Below, piece by piece: positions 21,756-32,520 of a stretch of 64,000 bases of DNA. The notes under the pieces were generated by a model. The model saw nothing but the letters and a program-made list of their open reading frames with translations. It did not search any database and was not told the DNA's origin. Within the stretch, counting starts at the first letter, position 1, and each line of letters opens with the position of its first letter. The DNA is from Shinisaurus crocodilurus. Taxonomy: Eukaryota > Chordata > Lepidosauria > Squamata > Shinisauridae. The translations under genes and the position numbers were made by a program. The stretch covers positions 265,417,160 to 265,481,159 of the forward strand of contig CM037879.1 in assembly GCA_021292165.1 (NCBI GenBank), in the 5' to 3' direction.

Positions 21756-22247
21756 CTTAGTTAAAAAGGTTCTTAAAGGGTTGTTGTTGTGTGTTTTTTT
21801 CAGGCAGGGAAGGGCAAAACAAGCTGCCTGCAGCTGTTCCTTCTTTGGCTGATGTATAGGGCCAGGTTGGTCTCCCCCTTGCTGTGATGTTACTCCTGGG
21901 AGGCAGCGGGTGCAGCCTCCCAGTGGCCCTTGGTTCTCTGGCAGATGCATGAGGCCAGAGTCTGCTGCCCCAGGGAACTGTCAGTTGGAGCTGTATGTTC
22001 CTTCCTGTATATTGTTGCTGCCCCATCAATATACATTTGCAGCCTGTGCATCAGAATGGGTCATACTCTTTGATAAGCAAGTAGCTGTGGTCTTCAGAGC
22101 AGCTTTTTAGCAAATATATTTGCTGTACTGGCTCCATCCTCTCTTGGAGAAAAGAATCTCTTCATGCTGATCCATGCCCAGATTTTGCTAACATGCGGGG
22201 GAGGGGGGAGGACATGTTTTATTCTGGCAACCTAGAATGACTGGGGG
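21756..22247. other. Intergenic DNA, nothing recognised
   Basis: No repeat ends, exon or structural RNA seen. Confidence 0.35.
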
Positions 22248-22465
22248 CCAACTGACTGTGTTGGACGGTGACTTGGGAAATCCAAGTTCTAGTCCCCGCT
22301 CGGCCATGAAACTCACTGGGTGACTTTGGGTCAGTTATGGATGCTCAGCCTGACCTACCTCACAGGGTTGTTGTGAGGATAACATGGGGAGGAGCAGGAG
22401 GATTATGTAAGCCACCTTGGGCTCCTTGCAGGAAAATAGGCGGGATATAAATATATATATATTTT
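22248..22465 (+). mobile_element. Diverged Sauria-type SINE
   Basis: The 5' tRNA part is eroded (ACTGTGTTGGACGGTGACTT) but the B-box region TCCAAGTTCTAGTCC, CTCACTGGGTGACTTTGG, CTACCTCACAGGGTTG and the GGCGGGATATAAATATA tail are present. Confidence 0.78.
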
Positions 22466-22617
22466 TAAAAGCCTAAAAAATGAAACAAAAAAGCCAAATG
22501 GGAGCTGCTAGAGGGAAAGGAAGCTGGTAGAAAAATCTGTAGGAGATTTCTTTAGTAGAGAAGACTGCAGAAACTAGAAGTGGAAGACCGACAACCTGGT
22601 CTTCTGCATGGGTTCAA

Positions 22618-23660
22618 TGCTAAGGGGGTAGCGGGTGCTGGGGCGGGCCTTCTCCGAGGTCCCCAGCGCCTCGCCTTAGCCTAGAACAAAGGGATAACTT
22701 ATAGCCACAAAAGTATCTTTTAGAAAACAAGTTTATTTACAAAATTACCTTCACAAACTTAGACCCACGCCAGCAATACAGCTTATCAGTACGGTACAAA
22801 GTAGCAAGCAAAGGTCTCAAGGACAACGTGATTTCAGGGCTCTCAGCTAGTTAGTTTAGCTCGGGTCCCGGCAGAGGCCCGGTCAACCGCACACTGCTAG
22901 CTGGGTTCCCGGCGGAGGCCCGGTCTACCCAAGCGGCTAGCTGGGTTCCCGGCGGAGGCCCGGTCTACCCAAGCGGCTAGCTGGGTTCCCGGCGGAGGCC
23001 CGGTCTACCCAAGCGGCTTGTGAGTGATTTCAGCTTGGTTTCCCGGGGGTCCAGTCAACCCAAGCGGCCAGTGATTCCAGCTAGCTGGAGCGCGCCGGAT
23101 TCTGCTACCCGGGGTTGCTGATCCTTCGTTCCCTTACCCCCGGCATGGGCAAGATTGCTGAACAGGTCCAGAGAAAAGTTCCCTTGTGCAGGGTGTTTTA
23201 TACCTTGGTGTTTCAGGTAGCCCCTCCCTCCGTGATCAGATGGGTTGACACCCTCCCTGAGGGGCGGCCTTTTGGGTCAGGTGGGGTGACGCCTCCCCCC
23301 CCCCCGTGGGATGGGGTCCCTTTGAAGCCACTTGCTTAATGGTCCCATCCTATGGTGTTGAGTGGCCATTTCTTAGGGGTGCCGAAGCGTCTGCCCTGGA
23401 GAGGTATTCAAGTCTTATGTAGATGGGGCTGATATGCAAGAGCATTGACAAACCTGGTGATGCTTCCTGCCTTCCCCCCTGGGGTGATTCTATGTAGATG
23501 TTGTTTGTCCCCTTTGGCATCTGTGGAGACTGGTTGTCTCCCCCCCCCCTGGGTCTCCTTCCCCCCTCCTTGGTGAGTGTGTGTGTGTCAGGCAGGGGGC
23601 TTAGGTTGGCTTTCTCCACACTAGATTTTGGCAAGACTGTACTGTGGCACAAGTGAGATC
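22618..23660 (-). mobile_element. Probable LTR on the minus strand
   Basis: Minus-strand order fits an LTR: GGTATAAAACACC as a TATA box (about 23199-23211), then AATAAA (about 22733-22738), then a GC-rich end finishing CCCTTAGCA at 22618. The right boundary is uncertain and I found no matching 5-bp duplication. A 40-bp tandem repeat lies between TATA and AATAAA. Confidence 0.4.
22857..23020. repeat. 40-bp GC-rich tandem repeat
   Basis: The unit GCTAGCTGGGTTCCCGGCGG, then AGGCCCGGTCTACCCAAGCG is present in three near-perfect copies from about 22897 and one diverged copy before them (GGGTCCCGGCAGAGGCCCGG). A more diverged unit follows to about 23080. Confidence 0.85.
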
Positions 23661-24002
23661 ATTGGGTTTAGATGCACCTAATTATTTAGAGCACAACAGC
23701 AGTGGAGGCTTTAACAACCGTGTTGGCAGTTAATGCTTCCATGTGTTTCCTCAGTAGAGTCCTCCTCCCCCAACTCCCAAACCCCCACTCTGCTCCCAAC
23801 AATGCCTTCTGCAGCAGACTGCATACCCAGCTGGTCCCTCAGAGTCAGAAGAGGCATTTGACACCAACACCCTCAGTACTGTCCTCCCAAAACTGATTAA
23901 AGTGGAGAGGAGAGAAGATCCCGGATGGAGTTGTTGCTGGATGAGAATTCTGAGAAACCAGGACTGGATTTTTGGGAGAGGGAATTTGTATTCTCTAGTT
24001 CT
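23661..24002. other. Intergenic DNA, nothing certain
   Basis: An open stretch in one plus frame (AYPAGPSESEEAFDTNTLST) looks faintly protein-like, but it has no start, splice sites or domain I can identify. Confidence 0.3.
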
Positions 24003-24010
24003 GTATATGG

Positions 24011-24434
24011 CAGGGGTGGGGAACCTTTTTCGGCCCAGAGCCAAATTGCAATTTGGAAAGGTTCTCGGGAGCCGCATTCCAGTAGTGTGTGGGGGCTAAG
24101 GGCGTGGAGTGCAGCGAAGGATGGATGTAATTCTCACCAATCTGTACATTCTTCCACCAAGCGTACAGAACACAGCTCAATTCTAAGCAAGTCTACTCAG
24201 GAGTAAGTCCCAGTGCAACAGCCCCCATGGCTGTCAATGCAACAACTCAACTGTATGCAACAGCTCTCATGCCTGCAAATGCAACAGTTCCATTGGATGC
24301 AGTGCATTTAAAGTTTAATTGCCTTTAAAGACCCTCTTCTCTCCGATCACTGGAGATAACTACAGAAGAAGCTTGCAGGCCAGATGTGGAATCGCTGGGA
24401 GCCACATTCAGCCCCTGGGGATTCCCCATTCCTG
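24011..24434. mobile_element. hAT MITE, 424 bp, with target duplication split by another MITE
   Basis: Ends are CAGGGGTGGGGAACC and GGGGATTCCCCATTCCTG. The left duplication is GTATATGG (24003-24010). The right one is G at 24435, TA at 24436-24437 and, after the Tigger-like MITE, TATGA from 24655, giving GTATATGA (7 of 8 match). Confidence 0.8.
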
Positions 24435-24437
24435 GTA

Positions 24438-24652
24438 CAGGCAGTCCCCAGGTTACGAACGAGTTCTGTTCTTAAGAATGTCTTTAAGTCGCATTTGTAC
24501 GTACGTCGGAACAGCGGCATTTACGCAAATTGCGTGAATTACGTATACTACGCTATACTCTATGTAAATGACGTAGAGCCGGGGAACCTGGAAGCCCGTT
24601 CGTAAGTACAAGTTGTCCGTCAGTCGGATGTTCTTAACCCGGGGACTGCCTG
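24438..24652. mobile_element. Tigger-like MITE, 215 bp, TA duplication
   Basis: Starts CAGGCAGTCCCCAGGTTACG and ends AACCCGGGGACTGCCTG; TA on both sides (24436-24437 and 24653-24654). Internally palindromic, rich in TACGTA-type words. Inserted in the right target duplication of the hAT at 24011-24434. Confidence 0.9.
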
Positions 24653-24654
24653 TA

Positions 24655-25589
24655 TATGATATACTTCCTGGGGAAGTGGAGCAGTATAATTCCTAGGCAC
24701 ATATGGGGACCCAATTCTATTTGTCCTATAAGCCTTTCTCCCCAATACCATGTGGAGTGGGACATAGCAGGTTGCACTTACTCAGTAGAAGAGGAAAGGC
24801 TCTCTGCATACGCTCAGGGACACGTTTATTATGTTTCCACTAGATAATAAGAATAATTCTTGGCTACCAAGTTATAATTAGATATAATTTATGGACTCCT
24901 GTCTGCATGTTTGTATACTCCAGCCTTGACTACATTCTCTATGTGGAACTGATTTTGAAGACAGGACTTGGAACCTTCTGGTTCTGCAAAAAGCTACATT
25001 CCTTCCTGCTGTTTCTCCTGGTTGATTGAAGATGTACTTGGGAAATAGTGTTCATAATCTGCCGGAAAGGAGGGGTGCCCCTATATGGGTTCAACCTTTC
25101 CCCTACAGTCTTTCCCCCACTTAAGTGACCCTGATTGCTCTGCCAGCCTGCCCTGAGCATTATTGATGGTGGTGCTTAATGCCAGACCAGTCCATAATAA
25201 GATCACAACCATCCATGACTTGGTCATGGATGGAGGCACTGGCTTGCCTTGCATCACCAAAACCTGGGTGATGAACAAGGTAGAGACAATTCTCACATAA
25301 TTTGAATTGCTTTAACACAGAATTGACATGTTTTTAGTGCAGAATATATACAGCACTGACTATAATATTCCAGGTTTCACAGAGCGGTCAAGAACACCAA
25401 AGACCATTTCTAGGCAGTATACTTAAAGAGAAGGCTGGCAAAATGCTGTTACACATTCTAGCCATAGTCTCAAATGTGTGTACACTTTTCACCATTGAAG
25501 CATTTCACACTACTTCAATTTTTACATGCAGACTGCATACCCATTCATTCCTCTTTCTTACAATTGCACTTAATTTTCAGAGTTCCCTT
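24655..25589. other. Intergenic DNA, nothing recognised
   Basis: No repeat boundary or exon that I can support. Confidence 0.35.
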
Positions 25590-25840
25590 TGTATTTTTTA
25601 AATTATTAATATTTTTATTAGTTTTTTAAATGTTAAATACACCAAAACAAAGAAACTCCATAGAAAGGGGGGGGGGGAGAAGGAAAGGGGGAAAATAGCA
25701 TTTTCTTACAGTGATTTAAATAGATCCACTACTGTAAATATGTATGAAATATATATCCATAAGTTTCAAAAAGTATATAGTAATACAATTATAAATAAAA
25801 AATGGTTATGCATAAACATCAGAAAAAGCAGACCAAATAT

Positions 25841-27631
25841 CTGGGGTCTTCCGGGTGAACATGGAGCTTTGAAAGCCGCACAGAAATTCTGTGGGCAGCT
25901 GGTACAGCGTTTCCTGGCCAGAGAATGTCTCAGGCTGGGGGATCTACTTCTCATTAGAGAAGCGAAGATCTGAGGTTACCCCCAAATTATCTCACAGGGT
26001 CATAAATTGCTTTTTGTCTGTCTTATGACGGATAAAGGCGGCTGGTGACCTGAGGTGGGGGGAAACGGCGCTGCATCCAGAGACCGGTTTTACCGATCAT
26101 CAGAAGTATGCATGTTCGCTTCCAAAATAAAGGAGTACATCTGGAGTGGCTAATTTGGAATCTTTCTGCAGCAGGATTTATAATTAACTGTAAGTAGACT
26201 ATGTTTATCTGGGAGGCGAAAAAGATGAGAGGAAACCTGAAAGGAGGTCTATAAATCTTATATGTTTGGAAGCGTCTTGGAAATATCTATACGCAAGGCA
26301 AGATGTTTGCAGTTGCAGCATTCTTAAACCTGTGGAACGAAATGGAGAGAGAAATTCTAAATAGATTGGAAGTAAGAATCCAGACTTTGAACGTAAATCT
26401 TGAAGTGGATCAATCAGAAGAACAACGTAAGACGGATTTCTTTACAGGACCGACAGAGGAGAAGACAGAAGAAGTAAATAAGGACTTGGGAAACTTATCA
26501 GAAATTCACAGAGACTTTGAAGTTTTAATTGGATTGAATTGGCACGAGAAGACAGAAGTTGTGACGCACTTTTTAAAATCTAAGATGGCGGAGCCGGAGA
26601 CCGGTATGCAGGAGCCCACAAAACAACAGAACAAGCTGATTTCATTCTTGGTTCAAAACCTGGAACTTAATTATTATCCCTTTGACAGAGGAAAGCAATG
26701 AAAGAGACTATCTTCATGGTCTTTTATTGGCAAAAGATAAAGGGTTGATGTATACTGAACTACATGTCTAGTTGGAATATAAATAATCTTTTGATTTTAA
26801 ATATTAATGGCAAAGGTAAAGGGATTGCTTATATGACTTATTTGAATTTGAAATATTAATGGTGATGTAAGAGAAATTATTATAATTAAGGTATAATTAT
26901 ATTTGGTCTGTTTGGAAATATTTATTTTAAAAAAAATAATAATTCTTTTTTGTTGTTGTTGGGGGTGTTGTTTTGTGGAGGCTTTGAAGTATTAAAGGAG
27001 AAGGTCTTTTGTTTTTTGTTCTATAAGTAGCATGATGGCTTATGTGCTTTTGCTGTTTTGTCAGATGTCACTTATTTCTTAATTTTTAGACTTATCTTTC
27101 TTTTCTTTTCCTTTAAAAAAAAAATATCTTGGAGATTAAAAGTGAAGGAATTTCTGCTTAGATAGAAAGAAATAATGAGTAATTGTAATAATACAAATGT
27201 GTTGATTCGATGGTTAGGTACTAGAGAGTGCGGGGGGTGGAAATACAAAATGCTTTTGTTATGTGGTCATTTCCTAATTAGTTTATAGTTACTTTTTACT
27301 TTTGGGATTCTTAATATACTGAATTTTGGAATTGAAAACACTATTTAATGAAACTATAGGTTTTCTTTTTTGGTGTATCCATAAATGTTGAATTTAATAG
27401 ATTAAATAGTTGATGTATATTGGGGGAGGGTGGAGACCTCTGGTGTTTGTTCCTTTTAGGGTTCTTTTTTGCCATAACTAGAAGTGATTTTTTGTTAACA
27501 GAAAAGATTTTAAGAATCTGTGGTTGATGAAGCTGTGGAGAAGATTGGAAGTCCATTATTGTGTTTGTGTTTGTTTGTTGGTTGGTTTTTTATGAATAAA
27601 AATTAAAAGTTTAAGTAAAAAAAAAAAGAAA
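25841..27631 (+). mobile_element. Short L1 lacking ORF2 (HAL1-like), 20-bp target duplication
   Basis: The 20-mer AGAAAAAGCAGACCAAATAT flanks it at 25821-25840 and 27632-27651. The left end is GC-richer like an L1 5' UTR; an ORF1 relic lies at 26303-26701; AT-rich 3' sequence ends in AATAAAAATTAAAAG and an A-rich tail (about 27617-27631). No endonuclease or reverse transcriptase is present, so it must have been moved by proteins from another L1. Confidence 0.82.
26303..26701 (+). pseudogene. L1 ORF1-like remnant
   Basis: 132 codons rich in charged residues with coiled-coil character (EMEREILNRLEVRIQTLNVN). A short continuation in another frame after 26701 reads LMYTELHV, a C-terminal motif I associate with L1 ORF1. 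Full L1 ORF1p is roughly 2.5 times longer with RRM and C-terminal domains, which are missing. It would have been an RNA-binding chaperone. Confidence 0.55.
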
Positions 27632-28455
27632 AGAAAAAGCAGACCAAATATCCATGTATTTATCCATCTGCAGGTGGCGTCTAAATACCAACCGCTCAAA
27701 TGTTGAAAGCATTATTAGGTCCTCAATCCATCGTGTTATAGGAGGTGAACATTTATCTTTCCAGTGTTGTAAAATCAGTCTTTTGGCTGTCAAGAGGGCA
27801 TGGAAAATCCACATGCGTTGTCCTTGTGATAAATTCCATACAGCAGATATATAATTTAAAAGAATGTGTGCATCAGTAAATATTAAGGAGCATTCTAATA
27901 CTAGATTAATCTGTACGATAACCTCAACCTAAAAAGAAACAACCACTGGGCATTGCCAAAACATATGTGTAAACGAAGCATTCACAGTATTGCACCTCCA
28001 ACAGTTAGCTGACTTAGACAAACCCTTATTAAAAAGATGCTGTGGTGTCCAATAAACACGAAACAGAAGTTTTTGCTGAATAAGACGTAACCTAAGATCC
28101 ATAGACCCTTCTGAAACAGACACAAAATTCAGAGTTCCTTTTGTAGGTATATTTAACAATATATGAACAGTGGTGGTGCTGATCACTGGATCCATCATTT
28201 CCTCTAGGATTTTCCATCCTGATTCTTCAGAATTGAAGGCATTTGAAGCTGACTGGTCTGTCTCCTATCCAGCATTCTACTTGATATTAAACCCTGTACC
28301 AGTGAAATGTTGTTATGAGATATTGCCAAAAGTTGATGCAGGTTTATAAAGGACTTCACTGCAGCAATATTCCAATTTGAAAAGAAATGTTTCTGTGGGT
28401 TGAGTTTTTTTTCATGTGGTGGAGCACACAAGAAGCACTTTTCTCCCAATACTTA

Positions 28456-28528
<73 letters not shown>
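28456..28528. repeat. (GAT)n(CAT)n palindromic microsatellite
   Basis: About 13 GAT units run directly into about 11 CAT/ATC units, so the two halves are exact reverse complements. It lies within the L1 fragment. The Asp/His runs in open frames of both strands are artefacts of it. Confidence 0.95.
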
Positions 28529-28960
28529 TGTATACTGCTCCACATCAAGCAGATTCCAATTCATTCTTTCAAATAAAAATGTTTCCCAAAGCACTGAAAT
28601 CTGTGTTTTCAATTACTTTTGTCAGTATCAAATAAACTGGAATCAGAGACTTCTGGTATAAGCAAGTAGTAGTTGGTCACATATTCCTTGACTTAAATTT
28701 TTGTTTACTTTGGAAGTTGTATATTCAAGATATGCAAAACAAAGTAAAACTTTATGAACCCGAGAAGTAGCGAAGCAACATGAGGAGGTCTGTATTACTG
28801 CTACAATATCTGTTAGAGGAGCACACTGAATTGCATACTAGTCTGAACTATTTTCAAGTCAATGTCATCCAAAACTTGAATGTCAGTTAATAATCCTTCA
28901 TGAAAGTGCACAGCCAGCTACGGTATGTGATAAACCTTTGGAATAAATTAATCTAACCAT

Positions 28961-29420
28961 ACATATTCACCACGTGGTGTTTCTTTAGTTGTCATCTGTA
29001 TAACTTGATATTTTCCCTTAAATGCAAACTCTTAAACTGTGATGTGGGGTGGAAAACTTTCCAGAAAACTTTCCAGGGCTTTATTTTTCCAAAGAACCCC
29101 ACCCCCCCTTTCATAAGTTCATTAGTAACAATGAATGGGTGTCTATTGCAAATACAATACAAAAACAATATTAGGCAAGCTTGGCAGTTTCAGAGTTGTA
29201 ATGATTTTTCAGGTGATTATCCCGAGCAAGTGTATGTATTATTAGGGTTCCCCAATGCAGTGCCCATGGGCACCTCCAAGGCTGCCCATGAAGCTTTCCA
29301 CCACCTACCCCTTCAAAGAAAAAAGGGGGGAAAGGGGGGATATAATGCGCAGTTCTTTGGGTTGCTAAAATTAATTAGCATTTCAACAGTTTTCAGTACC
29401 TTTGTTGTTTTTTCTTAACT
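28961..29420. other. Intergenic DNA with a possible hAT end
   Basis: GGGTTCCCCAATGCAGTGCCC near 29247 resembles the terminus of Charlie-type hAT elements; no partner end found. Otherwise nothing recognised. Confidence 0.35.
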
Positions 29421-29424
29421 TTAA

Positions 29425-30297
29425 AACTCCCTTAAAGGAGAAGGTTTGTAGTTTGGGGGTGCTCCTGGAGCCATCTTTGTCACTTGAGGCTCAAGTGGCC
29501 TCAGTGGCAAGGAGTGCCTTCTACCAGATCCGGCTGGTGGCCCAGCTACACCCCTATCTGGACAGGGATAGCCTGCTCTCAGTAAACTACGCTCTGGTAA
29601 TCTCTAGACTACTGCAATGAACTCTACGTGGGGCTGCCCTTGAAGACTGTTCGGAAGCTGTAGCTTCTGCAAAATGCGGCTGCCAGACTTATTACGGGGA
29701 CCAGGAGGTCCAAACATATTACACCAGTTCTGGCCCATTTGCACTGGCTGCCAAAATGCTTCCGAGCCGAATTCAAGGTACTGGTTCTAACCTATAAAGC
29801 CCTACACGGCTTAGGACCACAATACCTGATGAAACGCCTCTCCCAACTGCAATCTACCCTGACACTGCGCTCAGCATCTGGGGCTCTCTTCCGACTGCCA
29901 CCTCCAATGGAGGCTTGGTTGGTGGCAACAAGGAGGAGGGCTTTTTCAGTGGTAGCCCCCCAATTATGGAATAAGTTCCCCACTGAGGCCCACCTGGTGC
30001 CAACCTTACTATCTTTTTGGCGCCAGGTTAAGGCTTCCCTCTATGCCAAGGCATATTTAATTTGTTCAAAATAGCACATGGGAGGGGGCGGGGGGGGTGA
30101 CCTGTAGACTTAGTTATATTAACCTTTAGTATTGTATATCTTAAACTGCATTTTTAATTTTGGTTTTAAATTTTTCAATTACAATGTTGTTTTTATTGTT
30201 GGTTTTATCTTGATTTTATTGTATGGACTGTTGTGAACCACCCAGAGAACTTCAGCTGTGGGGCAGTATAGAAATTAAATTAATTAAATAAATAAAA
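29425..30297 (+). mobile_element. L3/CR1 LINE 3' portion
   Basis: Plus-strand frames read VCSLGVLLEPSLSLEAQVAS, YQIRLVAQLHPYLDRDSLL, then after a frameshift near 29620 LYVGLPLKTVRKL, LTYKALHGLGPQYL and RRRAFSVVAPQLWNKFP. The 3' UTR has TGTTGTGAACCACCCAGAG and ends AATTAATTAAATAAATAAA. Same LINE family as the other L3/CR1 copies here. Confidence 0.85.
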
Positions 30298-30399
30298 CAT
30301 AAGGGAGGTAGACGATGCTATTGTCTTTAAATTTTTACAAGTATTCCAATAAAAGCATTTAAATCACATTACATGTGCTTTAATTTCCCCCCACAAATA

Positions 30400-31640
30400 T
30401 TTCAGGTCAAATACTTGGGGTGGATTGGGACAGAAAAGCCAAGTTGATCCTCCTCCAGCAAGATCTGTAGCTGTACAGACTTAATAATTTTATCTTTAAT
30501 AATGCTTTCCACCAATTTTCCCAAAACAGACATTAAGATAACTGGCCTGTAATTTCTAGGATCCCCCACCTTTTTTTTTAATGGTTACTGTGAAGAAAAG
30601 AGCCTTTGGGGGTTCCTACATGTACACACACACACACACACGCCTCCTCATGTGTAAACCAAGTAAGGCCAGTTGGGGGGCTGGGAGGGGGCGAAGTGTG
30701 CATAGTTCCTATGGATGGCGCCTGGAAGTCCGGAAAAGCCGGTCTAGTCAGTGACCCGGCTTTTAGATGTAAATGTCATGAGTCTCCCTCTCCCTTGCCT
30801 GGCCAGGTGAAGTTCATTCTAATTGGCTGGAGGCAGGAAAGCTACAGAAAGGGGGAGGGGGGAAGAGCTATATTCCAACGTGTGAGTTTTGTCTTTGTCT
30901 GTCTTGGCTCGTCGTGTGGTTGCTAGCTGTGGAGTAATGGCAGCAAGCCAAGCAGAGGCCCGAGCCTTCAGGGGGGGGGCTCAAGAACCGACCCCAGGTA
31001 GCTCCTGGTGAAATTAGCTGAATGAGGGCTCTGGTGAAGGCAGGCCTTGTGGAGGGCTACCCATCTCGGACCTTCGGGTAGATGGAATAATCCTCCCGGG
31101 CGGCAGGGCTGTGCTGGATCTAACCCTGGAAGAGGATCAACCCTCAGGTAACAGAGGTGTGTGCCTGAGAGATATTAAGAATCAGGTTTTGTTATTTTGC
31201 AGCTCTATTTCTGTGTACCAAAGTGTCTCTCTCTATTTTGTGTGCTTCCCTCATTTCCCACCTTTTGTTGTATAATGCTACCAGAATAAACCTTCCTTGG
31301 TTTTACCCCACATGGGTTTTGTAGTTGCTCTGTGGCTTCAATATCTAAATCCAGGTTACAGAATTAAAGGCGAGTCCCTGAACAGAGATTCAAGTAGGAT
31401 TGCAGACAGCAGAGGCTGGCAATCTGGTACCTTGAGGTCTCTGTGGGTCTTGGTTCCTTTGGGGTAGGAAAGGGTGGGGGTGTGGTGGGTCAGCCAGCCC
31501 CCCCTTCCTCCACAGTTACATTGACCACATTCCAGTCCTCTGGTACAGGGAGTCGGGGACATTTTTGTTAGAAGATCAGCAATCTCACATCTGAATTCTT
31601 TAAGAACGTGTGGATCGATACTGACAATCTGGTGCTGAAA
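30400..31640 (-). mobile_element. CR1 LINE fragment split by an LTR
   Basis: Decayed CR1 matching the linker region of the copy at 3610-7350: TAACTGGCCTGTAATTTC on the left and TTGACCACATTCCAGTCCTC on the right correspond to ACTGGCCTATAGTTCC and CATTTGCCCTCCTCTAGTC at 5111-5187. The LTR at 30589-31514 separates the two halves. Confidence 0.72.
30589..31514 (+). mobile_element. Solo LTR, 926 bp
   Basis: Begins TGTGAAGAAAAGAG and ends CTTCCTCCACA (TGTG...CACA). The 5-mer GTTAC flanks both ends (30584-30588 and 31515-31519), and removing the element rejoins the CR1. AATAAA lies near 31285, so transcription would run on the plus strand. No internal coding region. Confidence 0.85.
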
Positions 31641-31779
31641 GGGTTAAATATTGTTGACTGGGTCCTGAAGAAGCTGCAAACTGCTAACCTGGACATGAAA
31701 TAAGCAGCTGGATTAACAAAGTCTCGAGGACTCCAGACTCATACTTAAGAAACCTATGGCCTATTCTTGGGTTATTTCC

Positions 31780-31930
31780 CCCTCAAACAAGCCATGCGGC
31801 TGGGTTTGGACGACACAAGCTGTGCCCGGCGGGTAATTAGGCTGATGGAGCCTAGCACACACCAGGGTGCACCACAGTGGCTTATTTAAGCCACAGTGGC
31901 TTGTTTGATCATGCAAACTGGCCCCTCTCT
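31780..31930. mobile_element. Fragment of the 'gacacaaca-agcc' fold-back family
   Basis: AACAAGCCATGCGGCTGGG, GACGACACAAGCTGTGC and the palindrome CAGTGGCTTATTTAAGCCAC; vocabulary as in 34353-37070 and 61990-62215. A TC run follows at about 31925-31952. Confidence 0.45.
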
Positions 31931-32216
31931 CTCCTCTCTCTCTCTCTCTCTTATCTTTGCTTTGCTTTGCTGCAGTTTTCACATTCAGTTCTTCACCTCT
32001 GATCTTCAGTAGACCACTTTTTAAATTCAATTATTTATTAGATTTATATCCCACTTACTGACTAGCATCCTCAAAGTGGCTTACAATACTTATTAGAAAG
32101 TCCAACAGATACAGCAAGAACCACATGCTCAAAAAACAAAACTGAGTAATGTAACCTGATCCACTTGAGCAGCAGCCAGCATCTGATGCCCCTTCCCACA
32201 AGGCAGCTGTTGATAT
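31931..32216. other. TC microsatellite and a LINE-tail-like stretch
   Basis: TCTC repeat, then TTATTTATTAGATTTATATC with CTCAAAGTGGCTTACAA (about 32030-32095), which is LINE/SINE tail-like in reverse. No gene. Confidence 0.4.
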
Positions 32217-32464
32217 AGAATCATAGAATCATAGAAAAGTAGAGTTGGAAGGGGCCTACAAGGCCATCGAGTCCAACCCCCCCGCTCAATGCAGGAATGT
32301 AGGTCAAAGCATCTCTGACAGATGGCTGTCCAGCCGCACCTTGAATGCCTCCAGAGTGGGAGAGCCCACCACCTCCCTAGGTAGTTGATTCCATTGTCTT
32401 ACTGCTCTAACAGTCAGGAAATTTTTCCTGATGTTTAGGTGGAATCTAGGTTCCTGTAACTTGA
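32217..32464 (-). mobile_element. CR1 LINE 3' UTR fragment
   Basis: Starts with the reversed CR1 octamers AGAATCATAGAATCATAG, then AGAGTTGGAAGGGGCCTAC through GGTGGAATCTAGGTTCCTG. It is 5' truncated. Close in sequence to 3610-3840 and 57956-58340. Confidence 0.88.
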
Positions 32465-32483
32465 TGCTTCCTGTATCATTTGG

Positions 32484-32520
32484 AGTGTGTGTGTGTGTGT
32501 GTGGTGGTGGTGGTGGTGGC
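32484..32520. repeat. GT/GGT microsatellite
   Basis: A (GT)n run passes into (GGT)n immediately after the CR1 fragment. Confidence 0.85.

Larger units (their letters stand above)
25590..28960 (-). mobile_element. L1-type LINE 3' portion, split by a younger L1
   Basis: The minus strand encodes decayed L1 ORF2 C-terminal sequence on the right: LSKSANCWRCNTVNASFTHMF then WQC, the cysteine-histidine motif of L1 ORF2, and TAKRLILQHWKDKCSPPITRW with HLQMDKYMDIWSAF. Its 3' UTR lies at 25590-25840. The element is interrupted at 25841-27631. Multiple frameshifts. Confidence 0.75.

Noticed and set aside
21372..21764. 130-codon frame with internal peptide repeat
   Set aside because: Explained by the 180-bp tandem duplication of a LINE-tail-like unit.
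22840..23080. CRISPR-like array
   Set aside because: The 40-bp units are contiguous without unique spacers, and the DNA is vertebrate; it is a minisatellite.
28387..28635. Asp-run/His-run protein on both strands
   Set aside because: Produced by the GAT/CAT microsatellite within an L1 fragment.
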